The notes under the pieces are model-generated. The model did not search any database. It saw nothing but the letters and a program-made list of their open reading frames with translations, and was not told the origin of the DNA. This document shows, in pieces, positions 1-9,407 of a stretch of 64,000 nt of DNA. The position numbers and the translations under genes are program-made. How positions within the stretch are numbered: the stretch's first letter is position 1; each line of letters starts with the position of its first letter. This stretch comes from Micromonospora profundi (GTDB lineage Bacteria > Actinomycetota > Actinomycetes > Mycobacteriales > Micromonosporaceae): assembly GCF_011927785.1 (NCBI RefSeq), contig NZ_JAATJK010000001.1:4435001-4499000 (forward strand), given 5' to 3'.

Positions 1-1893
1 CAGGTGGATGCCTGCGGCCCGGGCCAACTGGGTGATCCGGACGACCGAGTCCTCCACGTCGCGCGGCGCGACCATCATGAGGTCCGCCAACTCGTCCACG
101 ATCACCAGCAGGTACGGGTACGGGCGCATCTCCCGTTCGCTGCCCGGCGGGGCCTTGATCTCGCCGTTGCGGACCTTGCGGTTGAAGTCGTCGATGTGCC
201 GAACCCCGTTGGCCGCGAGGTCGTCGTAGCGCATGTCCATCTCGCGGACGACCCAGTCCAGCGAGTCCGCAGCCTTCTTGGCGTTCGTCACGATCGGGGT
301 GACCAGGTGCGGGATGCCCTCGTAGCCGGTCATCTCGACACGCTTCGGGTCGATCAGCAGCAGCCGCACCTCGTCCGGCGTGGCCCGGGTGAGGATGGAC
401 ACCAGCAGCGAGTTGAGGCATGACGACTTGCCGGCGCCGGTGGCACCGGCGATGAGGATGTGCGGCATCTTGGCGAGGTTGGCCACCACGTAGCCGCCCT
501 CGATGTCCTTGCCGAGCGCCACCACCATCGGATGGTGGTCACTGGTCGCCGCCCGTGAGCGCAGCACATCGCCGAGCGCGACGTTCTCCGGGTCGGTGTT
601 CGGGATCTCCACACCGACCGCGCTCTTGCCCGGGATCGGGCTGAGGATCCGTACGTCCGGCGACTTCACCGCGTACGCGATGTTGCGGGACAGTTGGGTG
701 ATCCGCTCGACCTTGACCCCGTGCCCCAACTCCACCTCGTAGCGGGTGACAGTCGGCCCCCGGGTGAAGCCGGTGACAGCGGCGTCCACGTCGAACTGGT
801 CGAACACGCCGGTCAGCGCGGCGATCACCTCGTCGTTGGCCTTGCTGCGGGTCTTCGCGGCGGCGCCGGCGCTGAGCATGTTCGCCGGCGGCAGTGTGTA
901 GTCGCCGGCCATGCCGGTCAGCGCGAGCTGCTCGGCCCGGGTCGGCGGGGGCGAGTGCTCCGGCGGCTCGGCCGGCTTGCGGCTGGCAGGCACCTTCGCC
1001 GGTGCCTTGCGCGGCAGCACCACCGTCTCCTGGAGGTCGACACCCTCCATGTCGTCGAAGTCGTCTGGGTCCAGCGGCGGCGGCATCCGCTTCGCGGGCC
1101 GCTTGCGAGCCGGCCGGACGGCTGGCTCGTCGGTCTCCTCACCGACGACCACGTCCGACGGGGTGACCAGGCCACCGGCGAGCAGACCCAACCGCTCGGG
1201 AATCTTGTTGATCGGTGTCGCGGTCACCACGAGCAGGCCGAAGAGCAGCAGCAGGACCAGCAGCGGCACCGCCACCCAGGCGGTGACAGCGCGCTCCAGC
1301 AGACCACCGACGCCCGCCCCGACCAGGCCACCGGCGAAGTCGCGCTGCTGCGGGTCGCTCGGGTCTTGGCCGATCTGGAGCAGCGCGGCGGTCGACACCA
1401 GCAGCGAACCCCAGCCGATGAGGCCACGACCCCGGTGCTCCGGGTCGGCCGGCTGACGCATGAGCCGCCACGCGCCGATCATCAGCAGCACCGGCACCAC
1501 CACGGAGATCGCACCCAGGAACAGCCGGATCGTGTCGGCCAGGCGCGTCCCCACCGGGCCGGCCCCCGACAGCCAGAGCGCCACGGCAGTGAGCAGAGCC
1601 AGCCCGAACAGCAGCAGCCCCGCGCCGTCGCGGCGGTGCTCCGGATCGAGGTCGCGGGCGGAGGCGGCCTGCCGGCCAGCGGCCCGCACCGCCCACCCCA
1701 TCCCGTGGGCAAGCCCCATCCACAGTGCACCGACAGCACGACCCACGTAGACAGCCGGGCCCGGCCGGGCGGCCACAGTGCGCCGCCGGACGGGCGCCCG
1801 GGTCTTCTTCGCCGGTTGACGGGCACGACTGTTGGTGCCACCGCGCGGCGACGCGCCGCGTCGGCGACTCGCCTGAGGGGTACGGCCCGCCAT
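1..1893 (-). CDS. ftsK: DNA translocase FtsK/SpoIIIE (C-terminus beyond window)
   Basis: Septum-located, ATP-driven DNA pump that clears chromosome ends from the division site. The visible 631 codons start at an ATG at 1893. They encode a basic N-terminus, a hydrophobic region of about four or five membrane segments (residues 50-200), a Pro/Ala-rich acidic linker and most of the RecA-like motor. Walker A, GATGAGKSS, is encoded at 447-421 (Lys about 489). Walker B, LLVIVDELADLMM, lies near 70-110. The end of the motor and the DNA-reading gamma domain are off the window. No clear Shine-Dalgarno precedes the ATG. It is divergent from the YbjN pair. Confidence 0.97.
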   Translation of the reverse strand, partial: MAGRTPQASRRRGASPRGGTNSRARQPAKKTRAPVRRRTVAARPGPAVYVGRAVGALWMGLAHGMGWAVRAAGRQAASARDLDPEHRRDGAGLLLFGLALLTAVALWLSGAGPVGTRLADTIRLFLGAISVVVPVLLMIGAWRLMRQPADPEHRGRGLIGWGSLLVSTAALLQIGQDPSDPQQRDFAGGLVGAGVGGLLERAVTAWVAVPLLVLLLLFGLLVVTATPINKIPERLGLLAGGLVTPSDVVVGEETDEPAVRPARKRPAKRMPPPLDPDDFDDMEGVDLQETVVLPRKAPAKVPASRKPAEPPEHSPPPTRAEQLALTGMAGDYTLPPANMLSAGAAAKTRSKANDEVIAALTGVFDQFDVDAAVTGFTRGPTVTRYEVELGHGVKVERITQLSRNIAYAVKSPDVRILSPIPGKSAVGVEIPNTDPENVALGDVLRSRAATSDHHPMVVALGKDIEGGYVVANLAKMPHILIAGATGAGKSSCLNSLLVSILTRATPDEVRLLLIDPKRVEMTGYEGIPHLVTPIVTNAKKAADSLDWVVREMDMRYDDLAANGVRHIDDFNRKVRNGEIKAPPGSEREMRPYPYLLVIVDELADLMMVAPRDVEDSVVRITQLARAAGIHL

Positions 1894-2006
1894 AGAGTCA
1901 CGGTAACGGTGGGGCCGGGCAGAACGCCGCTTTTACGGGTCGTGTCCGCGCGTCGCAACACGAACCCCGCCGCCGGTCGTGATATCCGCCTCAGAAGGGA
2001 TGCCCG

Positions 2007-2477
2007 ATGGCGTCGCCGGGAATCGAGGACGATCCGTTGGCCGGGCACCCCGGCGCGCTGCGCCCGCTGACCGGCGAACTGGTCGCCGCTGTGCTCGCCG
2101 CGCGGGGTCTGTCGGTCGGCGCAACCGTCAACGGCGATCTGGTGGGCCGCTTCGACGACAATCTCATCTGGTTCCTGCGCCTCGGCGCCGACGGCGAGCT
2201 GTTACAGGTCCGCACCATGGTCACGCCCACCTTCGACATCGAGCGGGTGCCTTCCCTGCATGCCTTCTGCAACTCGTGGAACCACGACCGGCTCTGGCCC
2301 AAGGCGTTCGTGCACGTCGACGACGACGGACGGGCCCAGGTCTACGGCGAGGTCGTCACCGACCTGGAGCGTGGGGTGACGCCGCACCAACTCGACCAAC
2401 TGCTGAACTGCGGCATCACGGCCGGGTGCCAGCTCGCCGTGGCGGTCGGCCGACTGCCCGGCGCGGTGTCGGCATGA
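2007..2477 (+). CDS. YbjN domain protein (single domain)
   Basis: A 156-residue soluble protein made of one YbjN domain, a fold related to type III secretion chaperones. Actinobacterial members have no established biochemical role. The motif CNSWNHDRLWPKAFVH (about residues 89-104) and the preceding low-charge beta region identify it. A GAAGGGA Shine-Dalgarno sits just upstream of the ATG. Its stop overlaps the ATG of the next gene as ATGA, so the two are probably translationally coupled and their products may act together. The gene is divergent from ftsK across about 110 bp. Confidence 0.85.
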   Translation: MASPGIEDDPLAGHPGALRPLTGELVAAVLAARGLSVGATVNGDLVGRFDDNLIWFLRLGADGELLQVRTMVTPTFDIERVPSLHAFCNSWNHDRLWPKAFVHVDDDGRAQVYGEVVTDLERGVTPHQLDQLLNCGITAGCQLAVAVGRLPGAVSA

Positions 2478-4129
2478 CCGGCCGGGACGAGGCCACCGGC
2501 AGCCGTACCGACCCGCCCGGCGTGCCGTACGCCGGTGACCGGCTCGCACCCCGCCGGGTCGCGGCGCTGGTGGCAGCACTCGTCGACGCCCGGGACCTGC
2601 CTGACGGGCCGGTCCGGCTGGCCGCCCTGGAACGGGTCGCCGAGCAGGCCGACGCCGCGGGCGACGTCCGGTCCGCCGTGGACGCCCGGATCGCGCTGAT
2701 CGAGGCGTACCTGCTGCACGGCGAGCGGTGGCGGCTTGTCGAGCCGGTACGGCGCTGCCTGGCCACCACCGACCACCACCCGGGGCTGCTCACCTCCGCA
2801 GAGGTGGCGCTGCTGCTGCGCTACCAGCGGTACGCGGTGGAGGCGGTGCTCGGCACCCCCCGGGTCGGGCTGGACCAGACCCGCGCCCTGCTCGATGATC
2901 TGGCGCGGCGGGTGGGAGCGGACGGCCCCGACGTGCCGACGGTCGCCGAGCTGCGCTGCCGGATCGCCGACCACCTCGGCGACGAGCCCGCCGCCCGCCA
3001 CTTCTACACGGGGTGGGCCGACACGCGCCCCGGCCCGTCCGGCGGTTGCGCGGGCTGCGCTCCGGCACGCCGCGCTGAGCTGCTCGCCGGCTGGGGCGAG
3101 TGGCACGCCGCGCTGGACGAGCTGCGCCAGCCTCCCACCGACCCCGACGGCTGCACCGACCAGCCCGAACGGTCGCTTGTCGCCAGGCTGCTGCCCGAAC
3201 TGCGCACCGGTGACCCGAGCAGGGCCGCGGCGGCACACGTGCGGGCGTACCGGAGGCACCGGCGGGAACCCGCCGCGTTCCCGCACCTCGCCACGCACCT
3301 GAGGTTCTGCGCGCTCGGCGGCCACCTCGAACGCGGTCTGGCCATCCTGGCCGAGCAACTGCCTCGGCTGGACCAACCCACCGACGACCACGCGGCGATG
3401 GAGTTCGCCGCCGCGGGGGCGCTGGTCTGTGCTGCGGCCACCGACGCCGGCCTCGGTGGCCGAACGGTCCACCGCCCGGCGTACGGCGAGCGTCCGGCCG
3501 CCGACCTCGACGTCGCCGCCCTCGGCGCGCTGCTGCTCGGCATGGCAAGCGAACTGGCGGGAAGCTTCGACGCCCGCAACGGCACCGGTCACCACTCCGG
3601 ACGGATGGCCGCCTGGCTCGCCGAGCGGCCTCTCGCGGCACCGGTCCCGCTCCCCCTCGACGACGAGCGCTTCGACGAGCCCGACACCGGCGTCGATCAG
3701 GCCGGTGTCGGGCTGGTCGACCAGGAGCTGGTGCCGCTCACCGTCGACCTGATCACCTCGATCCTGGACCAGCGCGGCGATCAGTACCTGGTGGACGACG
3801 GCGGCACGGTGGTCGGCCGGTGGGGTGACGCCGAGATCCAGTTCCGCCGGGCCGGCGAGCGCCGCGAGGTGCTGCACGCCCGGGCGATGGCCACGCGCCG
3901 GCTGCCGGCGGAGCGCCGCGCCGAGGCGTACGCCTTCTGCAACGCCTGGAACCACGACCGGCTGCTGCCCAAGGCGTACGCGCACGACCTCGGCTCGGAA
4001 ATCGTGCTGGCCGGGGACGTGGCCACCGACCTGACCCACGGGGTGGCCCCGGCTCAGCTCAGGGTCCTCGTGGACGCCGCGATCGCCACAGGCGTGGCGT
4101 ACGCCGGGGCCGTCGCCGCGCTGCCCTGA
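2474..4129 (+). CDS. Large YbjN domain protein with helical N-terminal region
   Basis: A 551-residue protein starting at the ATG that overlaps the previous stop by four bases. The first 400 or so residues are Leu/Ala/Arg-rich and look like repeated helical hairpins of TPR type (inferred from composition and spacing). They contain a CAGC pair near residue 195. The last 130 residues are a YbjN domain with CNAWNHDRLLPKAY, closely matching the motif of the upstream protein. The two YbjN domains are therefore paralogous neighbours, and this copy carries an added interaction module. No membrane segment or catalytic motif was seen. Function unknown. Confidence 0.8.
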   Translation: MTGRDEATGSRTDPPGVPYAGDRLAPRRVAALVAALVDARDLPDGPVRLAALERVAEQADAAGDVRSAVDARIALIEAYLLHGERWRLVEPVRRCLATTDHHPGLLTSAEVALLLRYQRYAVEAVLGTPRVGLDQTRALLDDLARRVGADGPDVPTVAELRCRIADHLGDEPAARHFYTGWADTRPGPSGGCAGCAPARRAELLAGWGEWHAALDELRQPPTDPDGCTDQPERSLVARLLPELRTGDPSRAAAAHVRAYRRHRREPAAFPHLATHLRFCALGGHLERGLAILAEQLPRLDQPTDDHAAMEFAAAGALVCAAATDAGLGGRTVHRPAYGERPAADLDVAALGALLLGMASELAGSFDARNGTGHHSGRMAAWLAERPLAAPVPLPLDDERFDEPDTGVDQAGVGLVDQELVPLTVDLITSILDQRGDQYLVDDGGTVVGRWGDAEIQFRRAGERREVLHARAMATRRLPAERRAEAYAFCNAWNHDRLLPKAYAHDLGSEIVLAGDVATDLTHGVAPAQLRVLVDAAIATGVAYAGAVAALP

Positions 4130-4248
4130 CCGGCGGGCGGCCCAACGGTCGCGCGGCAGGCGGAAAGCGCAGCATCCGACAGTGCGCAACCGGGCCTGGG
4201 GGACGGACGTGGTACAGCCGTCACCGACCGCAACCATTGGGAGCCGTC

Positions 4249-5286
4249 ATGAGGCGTCCACTCGTACTCGGCGTTCTCGCCGCCGCGCTCTACCTACCCG
4301 TCCTCGCCGCCCCGGCCGTCGCCGGGCCGACACCCGTGCCGACGTCGACCGCCGCGCCAGACACGACCGCCGCCGCAGAGCCGACGATCACGGCCCGAGG
4401 GGACCTCGTCTTCCTCAGCGGCGACCCTTGGCACCCGTCCTCCGCGCTTGAGGTCGACGTCAGGAACGTGGGCCAGACGGCGGCGAAGGGCTTCTTCGTG
4501 CTCCGCCTCCCACCGAATGTCGGCCTGACGAGGGTCGGGGACTGCCGACCCGTCGACGGTGCCGACAAGACCTGGCTCTGCGGCGGCGCCGAGCTGGCAC
4601 CCGGAGGTGCCCGGACGTACCGGCTGACCGTGACGTCGTCAGCCTCGAAGCCGGCCTTCGGGGTGAAGGCGTGGGGTTCGGTCGCCGGCCGGGACGCCGC
4701 CGGGGTCACCGATCGGTTCACCGACTTCCGAATCAACTGGCCGGACCGCACCGCAGTGCGGCTGCGGGCGACCGCCTCGCCTGTCGTCGACGGAACGACG
4801 ACGGTACGGGTCCGGGTCACGAACACCGGCACCTTCGACATCGGCGGTTACTCGTTGAACATCACCACGCCGGCCGGGGTACGGGTGACCGCGCCAGCGT
4901 GCTCCGACAGTGGCCGGATGAACGGCGTGGGCTGCGAGATCCTGCGGCTGCGGACGATCGCCGACGGCGCGACGGACACCTTCGACGTGCGGATGGCGGT
5001 CACCGAGGGCACCAAGACCGTCAAGCTGTCGCTCGCACCCGCGAACCGCTACACAAACAGGGACACCGCCGTGACGCTCCGCCTGAGCGCCGCCAGTGGA
5101 TCCGGTGCCGGCGCCACCACACCGCCGCCGGCAAGCCCGACCGCCACGCCGACCACGTCCGCCCCGAGCGCGCCGGAACTGGCCCGCACCGGGGCGTCCG
5201 GCAGCACGTACGGCCTGGTCGGCGTGGCACTGCTGGCCCTCGGGTGTGGACTTGTGGTGCTCCAACGTCGGCTGTTCCGAGGCTGA
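4249..5286 (+). CDS. Secreted cell-wall-anchored protein with LARTG sorting signal
   Basis: A 345-residue exported protein. It has an N-terminal signal peptide (MRRPLVLGVLAAALYLPVLA, cleavage near AVAG), then two beta-rich CARDB/DUF11-like segments that carry pairs of cysteines, then a Pro/Thr/Ser-rich linker. The C-terminal sorting signal is LARTG, a hydrophobic stretch and a basic tail RRLFRG. The motif resembles the LAxTG signals used by actinobacterial class E sortases. No sortase gene lies in the window. The ATG at 4249 is preferred over the in-frame TTG at 4237 because TGGGAG sits eight bases before it. Confidence 0.82.
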   Translation: MRRPLVLGVLAAALYLPVLAAPAVAGPTPVPTSTAAPDTTAAAEPTITARGDLVFLSGDPWHPSSALEVDVRNVGQTAAKGFFVLRLPPNVGLTRVGDCRPVDGADKTWLCGGAELAPGGARTYRLTVTSSASKPAFGVKAWGSVAGRDAAGVTDRFTDFRINWPDRTAVRLRATASPVVDGTTTVRVRVTNTGTFDIGGYSLNITTPAGVRVTAPACSDSGRMNGVGCEILRLRTIADGATDTFDVRMAVTEGTKTVKLSLAPANRYTNRDTAVTLRLSAASGSGAGATTPPPASPTATPTTSAPSAPELARTGASGSTYGLVGVALLALGCGLVVLQRRLFRG

Positions 5287-5310
5287 GCCGCAACGCGCGC
5301 CCGCACAGAT

Positions 5311-5355
5311 CCGGGCCGGTCACCGACGCCACGGGGGCGCCGGTGACCGGCCCGG
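5311..5355. terminator. Bidirectional hairpin between convergent genes
   Basis: A perfect 15-bp inverted repeat (CCGGGCCGGTCACCG and its complement) encloses a 15-base loop whose ends can extend the stem. It lies between the convergent stops of the LARTG protein gene and rnj, where a shared terminator is expected. There is no T-tract, as is usual in actinobacteria. Confidence 0.7.
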
Positions 5356-5368
5356 TCGGGACGTTCTG

Positions 5369-7057
5369 TCAGACCTCGACGACGGTGGGCACGATCATCG
5401 GGCGACGACGGTACTTGTCGTTGACCCACCGCCCCACGGTCCGCCGAACGATCTGCTGGAGCTGGTGCGGGTCGGTGATGCCGTCCGCCGCGGCCCTGTT
5501 GAGCGCCTCGGTGACAAGCGGAACCACCGGGTTGAACGCCTCCGGGTCCTCCGAGAAGCCCTTCGCGGACAGCGTCGGGCCGGCGACCACCTTGCCGGTG
5601 ACCGAGTCGACGACCACTGTCGTGGCGATGAAGCCGCCGTCACCGAGGATCCGGCGTTCGGTGAGCAGCGACTCGCTGACGTCGCCCACGGCGAGACCGT
5701 CGACGTAGACGTACCGGCTCTTCACGTGGCCCACCAGGCTGGCGCGGCCCTCGACCAGGTCGACGACGTCGCCGTCCTCGCAGATCACCACCCGGTCCGG
5801 GGCGACGCCCGACTCGATGCCGAGGCGGGCGTGTGCGCGCAGGTGCCGCCACTCGCCGTGCACAGGCATCAGGTTGCTCGGACGGACGACGTTGAGCAGG
5901 TAGAGCAGCTCACCGGCCGGGGCGTGCCCGGAGACGTGCACCTTGGCCACGTCCTTGTGCACCACCACGGCGCCGGCCCGGGCCAGCCTGTTGATGACCC
6001 GGTAGACCGAGGTTTCGTTGCCCGGCACCAGCGACGACGCCAACACGACTGTGTCGCCTGGCGCGATGGTGATGTGCCTGTGGTCGCCGCTTGCCATCCG
6101 GCCCAGGGCGCTCATCGGCTCGCCCTGCGAACCTGTGGACATCAGCACGATCTGGTCCGGCGGCAGCGTGGTCGCCTCGTCGATGCTGATGACCAGCCCG
6201 GCCGGGATGTTGAGCAGGCCGAGGTCCCGGGCGATGCCCATGTTGCGAACCATGGACCGGCCGATCAGCGCGACCTTGCGGCCGTGCTCCGCGGCGGAGT
6301 CGAAGACCTGCTGCACGCGGTGCACGTGCGAGGCGAACGACGCCACGATGATCCGGCCCTTGGCCTTCGCGAAGATCGAGTCGAGTACCGGCCCGATCTC
6401 CCGCTCCGGGGTGACGAAGCCGGGGATCTCCGCGTTCGTCGAGTCGGACAGCAGCAGGTCGACGCCCTCGGCGCCGAGCCGCGCGAAGCCCGCCAGGTCG
6501 GTGATCCGGCCGTCCAACGGCAGCTGGTCCATCTTGAAGTCGCCGGTGTGCAGCACCAGGCCGGCGGGGGTGCGGATGGCCACGGCGAGCGCGTCCGGGA
6601 TCGAGTGGTTGACCGCAAAGAACTCACACTCGAACGGGCCGAGCCGCTCCCGGCCGCCCTCCCGCACGGTCAGCGTGTACGGCTGGATGCGCCGCTCGGC
6701 CAGCTTCGCCTCGACAAGTGCGAGGGTGAACTGCGAGCCGACCAGCGGGATGTCGGGCTTGTGGGCGAGTAGGTACGGAACCGCGCCGATGTGGTCCTCG
6801 TGACCGTGGGTCAGCACGATCGCCTGGACGTCGGCCAGCCGGTCCAGGATCGGCCCGAAGTCCGGCAGGATCAGGTCCACGCCGGGCTGTTCGACGTCGG
6901 GGAAGAGCACCCCGCAGTCGACGATCAGCAGTTTGCCGTCGAACTCGAAGACGGTCATGTTCCGACCGATGGCGCCGAGCCCGCCGAGCGGGATGATCCG
7001 CAGGCCCCCTTCCGGCAGCGGCGGGGGCAGTTCCGCCTCGATGTGCGCCTCGGTCAC
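5369..7057 (-). CDS. rnj: Ribonuclease J
   Basis: Metallo-beta-lactamase/beta-CASP ribonuclease with 5' exonuclease and endonuclease activity in mRNA decay and rRNA maturation. It has 562 residues, the normal family length. The zinc-binding motif HGHEDHIG is at residues 84-91, followed by HSIPDALA, HTGDFK and the C-terminal SGHAPAGELL and PVHGEWRHL motifs of the beta-CASP RNases. The gene lies 52 bp downstream of dapA on the same strand. This dapA-rnj pairing is conserved in actinobacteria. Confidence 0.97.
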   Translation of the reverse strand: MTEAHIEAELPPPLPEGGLRIIPLGGLGAIGRNMTVFEFDGKLLIVDCGVLFPDVEQPGVDLILPDFGPILDRLADVQAIVLTHGHEDHIGAVPYLLAHKPDIPLVGSQFTLALVEAKLAERRIQPYTLTVREGGRERLGPFECEFFAVNHSIPDALAVAIRTPAGLVLHTGDFKMDQLPLDGRITDLAGFARLGAEGVDLLLSDSTNAEIPGFVTPEREIGPVLDSIFAKAKGRIIVASFASHVHRVQQVFDSAAEHGRKVALIGRSMVRNMGIARDLGLLNIPAGLVISIDEATTLPPDQIVLMSTGSQGEPMSALGRMASGDHRHITIAPGDTVVLASSLVPGNETSVYRVINRLARAGAVVVHKDVAKVHVSGHAPAGELLYLLNVVRPSNLMPVHGEWRHLRAHARLGIESGVAPDRVVICEDGDVVDLVEGRASLVGHVKSRYVYVDGLAVGDVSESLLTERRILGDGGFIATTVVVDSVTGKVVAGPTLSAKGFSEDPEAFNPVVPLVTEALNRAAADGITDPHQLQQIVRRTVGRWVNDKYRRRPMIVPTVVEV

Positions 7058-7109
7058 GCGTCCACCTCAATCTGCGACGCCAGCACGCGGCGCCCATCGT
7101 GTCGTTCGA

Positions 7110-8036
7110 TCATTCGGGCAGCTCCAGGCCCGCTGCCGCGAAGTCCGCGCGCAGCTGGGCGATCTCGTCGTCGGTGGCGTCCACCAGTGGGGGCCGCACC
7201 GGGCCGGCCGGCAGACCCAGCGACGCCAGGCCCGCCTTCACCAGAATGGTGCCCTGGGTACGGAAGATGCCGGTGAACAGCGGCAGCAGCCGCCGGTGCA
7301 GGGCAAGCGCGGTCGGCATGTCCCCCGCGTCGTACGCCTCGATCATCTGTGCGGTCAGCGCCCCGGTGAAATGCGTCGAGGTGCCGACCACGCCCACGCT
7401 GCCGACGGCCAGCGCCGGCAGGGTGAGTGCGTCCTCGCCGCTGTAGAACGCGAGGGCGGTCCGGCTGGTCACCCAGCTGGTGGCGGTCAGGTCGCCCTTG
7501 GCGTCCTTGACGGCGACGATCCGGCCGTGCTCGGCGAGCCGGACCAGCGTCTCGGTGTCGATGGGTACGCCGGAGCGGTGCGGGATGTCGTACAGCATCA
7601 CCGGCAGGCCGGTGGCGTCGGCCACTGCGGTGAAGTGCCGCAGCAGCCCGCTCTGCGGCGGCTTGTTGTAGTACGGCGTGACCACCAGCAGGCCGTGCGC
7701 GCCGGCTTTCTCGGCGGCGGCGGCCAGCTCGATGGTGTGCCGGGTGTCGTTGGTGCCGACCCCGGCGACCACTTTGGCGCGGTCGCCGACGGCCTCCACG
7801 ACGGCCCGGATCAGGCGTTCCTTCTCCGCGTCGGTGGTGGTCGGCGACTCGCCGGTGGTGCCGTTGATGACAAGCGCGTCGTTGCCCTGCTCGTCGACAA
7901 GGTGCGTCGCCAGCCGGGCGGCGCCGTCGAGGTCGAGCGAGCCGTCGGGGGTGAACGGGCTCACCATGGCCGTGAGCAACCGCCCGAAGGGGCGGGACAC
8001 CGCACGGGCGACGGTGTCGGGGTGGTCGTGCGTCAT
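7110..8036 (-). CDS. dapA: 4-hydroxy-tetrahydrodipicolinate synthase
   Basis: Condenses pyruvate with aspartate semialdehyde at the start of the lysine/diaminopimelate branch. It has 308 residues. The substrate-binding NGTTGES is at 58-64, the catalytic tyrosine in LYDIPHRSG is near 149, and the Schiff-base lysine is K177 in AVKDAKGD. The ATG at 8036 was chosen because GGAAGG precedes it at proper spacing. It lies between thyX (47 bp) and rnj on the same strand, so all three are probably co-transcribed. dapB of the same pathway is 7 kb away. Confidence 0.97.
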   Translation of the reverse strand: MTHDHPDTVARAVSRPFGRLLTAMVSPFTPDGSLDLDGAARLATHLVDEQGNDALVINGTTGESPTTTDAEKERLIRAVVEAVGDRAKVVAGVGTNDTRHTIELAAAAEKAGAHGLLVVTPYYNKPPQSGLLRHFTAVADATGLPVMLYDIPHRSGVPIDTETLVRLAEHGRIVAVKDAKGDLTATSWVTSRTALAFYSGEDALTLPALAVGSVGVVGTSTHFTGALTAQMIEAYDAGDMPTALALHRRLLPLFTGIFRTQGTILVKAGLASLGLPAGPVRPPLVDATDDEIAQLRADFAAAGLELPE

Positions 8037-8083
8037 ACCTTCCAACCTAGCGGACGACCGACCGGGGCCAGCCGGGGAAGGCC

Positions 8084-8833
8084 TCAGGACGCCTCGTGCG
8101 GGCTGGCCGCGACCTCGGTGCCGTCCGGCAACGTGGAGATCACGAAGTCGGCGAAGACGTTCGGGGCGACCCCCTGCAACTGGCGCAGGCACTCCACGGC
8201 CAGCTCGCGGATCTCCACGTCGGCGTGCTCGGTGGCCCGCATCGCGATGAAGTGTCGCCACGCCCGGTAGTTGCCGGTGACCACGATCCGGGTCTCCGTG
8301 GCGTTCGGCAGCACCGCGCGGGCCGCCTGCCGGGCCTGCTTGCGGCGCAGCGTCGGGTTCGGCTCGTCGGAAAAGCGCTGCTCCAGGCCCTCCAGCAGCT
8401 CGGTGTACGCCCGTACGCTCGCCTCGGCGGCCTCGGTGAAGCGCTTGTGCAGCTCCGGGTCCTCGGCGATCACGGCCGGCTCGACCATTGCCGCGTCCCG
8501 CTCGGGGACGTACCGCTGGGAGAGCTGGGAGTACGAGAAGTGCCGGTGCCGGATCAGCTCGTGGGTGAAGGAGCGGGAGACCCCGGTGAAGTAGAACGTG
8601 ACCGAGCCGTGCTCCAGCACACTCAGGTGCCCGACCTCGAGGATGTGCGCCAGGTAGCCGGCGTTGGTGGCGGTCGCCGGGTTCGGCTTCTTCCACGACT
8701 GGTAGCAGGCACGGCCGGCGAACTCGGCGAGCGCCTGGCCACCCTCGGCGTCGGTCGACCACGGGACGTCGTCCGGGGCCGCGAACTGGGTCCACGCGAT
8801 CAACTTGACCTGGGGCTGCACCATCTCCGGCAT
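8084..8833 (-). CDS. thyX: Flavin-dependent thymidylate synthase
   Basis: Converts dUMP to dTMP using methylenetetrahydrofolate and FAD/NADPH. The signature [14 protein letters not shown], the ThyX RHRx7S motif, is present, as is the highly conserved [20 protein letters not shown] segment (given as key residues). The ATG at 8833 gives 249 residues and an N-terminus like that of mycobacterial ThyX. An ATG at 8824 is the alternative, but its only GGAG abuts the codon. First gene of the thyX-dapA-rnj run. The 640-bp upstream region is unusually repeat-rich. Confidence 0.96.
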   Translation of the reverse strand: MPEMVQPQVKLIAWTQFAAPDDVPWSTDAEGGQALAEFAGRACYQSWKKPNPATATNAGYLAHILEVGHLSVLEHGSVTFYFTGVSRSFTHELIRHRHFSYSQLSQRYVPERDAAMVEPAVIAEDPELHKRFTEAAEASVRAYTELLEGLEQRFSDEPNPTLRRKQARQAARAVLPNATETRIVVTGNYRAWRHFIAMRATEHADVEIRELAVECLRQLQGVAPNVFADFVISTLPDGTEVAASPHEAS

Positions 8834-9011
8834 GCCTGGGACTGTAATCGTCGGCGGCCCCGCGCCCAACTCGGGCTCGCGGTGCAGAAACCGCCCAGCC
8901 GCAGCCCAATCACCGACGCTTCCCGAACCAGCGGGGTCATACGTGTCCAAGATCTCGACAAGGCCGCCGACCCCCGCCGACCCCAGCACCTCCCCGACTC
9001 CCTGTAGACCT

Positions 9012-9027
9012 GCCCCACATCTGGGGC
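9012..9027 (+). repeat. Palindromic repeat copy 1 (GCCCCACATCTGGGGC)
   Basis: Imperfect palindrome with 6-bp arms and a 4-base centre, preceded by CTGTAGACCT (9002-9011). It is the first of three related copies in this gap. Copies 1 and 2 have the same orientation and copy 3 is inverted. Confidence 0.75.
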
Positions 9028-9055
9028 GCACGCTGCGCGGTCCGCAAGCCCACCT

Positions 9056-9165
9056 GCGTCCCGCCGACCTCCGCCGGCCCCCGCCGACCCCCGCCGGCCC
9101 TCCGCCGACCCGGCCGGCCCCGCCGATTCCCGCCGATTCCCGCCGGCCCCTGCCGCCTCCCTTGG
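9056..9165. repeat. CCGCCG-type low-complexity tract
   Basis: About 110 bp built from variants of CCGCCGACC, CCGCCGGCC and CCGCCGATTC in tandem. The 9-10 base period and near-absence of A/T set it apart from the flanks. No ORF with a plausible start uses it. Confidence 0.7.
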
Positions 9166-9287
9166 CCTGATGGGTTGGCGCGAAACACTCGGTCCGGACG
9201 CGATGAGGCGCTGGGTGAGCGCGTCGGCCCACCCCAACCACCATCGGCGTACCACCGCGGTGCTGGCCTCCGCCTGCCTGTAGAGCT

Positions 9288-9303
9288 GCCCCGGATATGG
9301 GGC
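9288..9303 (+). repeat. Palindromic repeat copy 2 (GCCCCGGATATGGGGC)
   Basis: Five-bp arms around GGATAT, preceded by CTGTAGAGCT (9278-9287). That lead is nearly the same 10-base lead-in as copy 1. Confidence 0.7.
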
Positions 9304-9391
9304 AGGCGCTGATCGGTGGGCGGTGTGCGCCGGCCCGGTGCAAAGATCTGGCTGCGGCCTGCGCCCCGCACCACCAGGGCGGCGCCCTCAT

Positions 9392-9407
9392 GCCCCACAT
9401 CTGGGGC
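9392..9407 (-). repeat. Palindromic repeat copy 3, inverted
   Basis: Exactly the same 16 bp as copy 1. The flanking AGCTCGACAG on its right is the complement of CTGTCGAGCT, which matches the lead-in of copies 1 and 2. This copy therefore lies in the opposite orientation. Confidence 0.72.

Noticed and set aside
694..2070. A 458-codon plus-strand open frame
   Set aside because: Antisense to ftsK, whose membrane segments and ATPase motifs are clear. Composition is typical of a shadow frame.
9056..9165. Possible CRISPR-like regular repeat
   Set aside because: The units are 9-10 bases long without spacers, vary continuously and have no cas genes nearby. It is simple low-complexity sequence.
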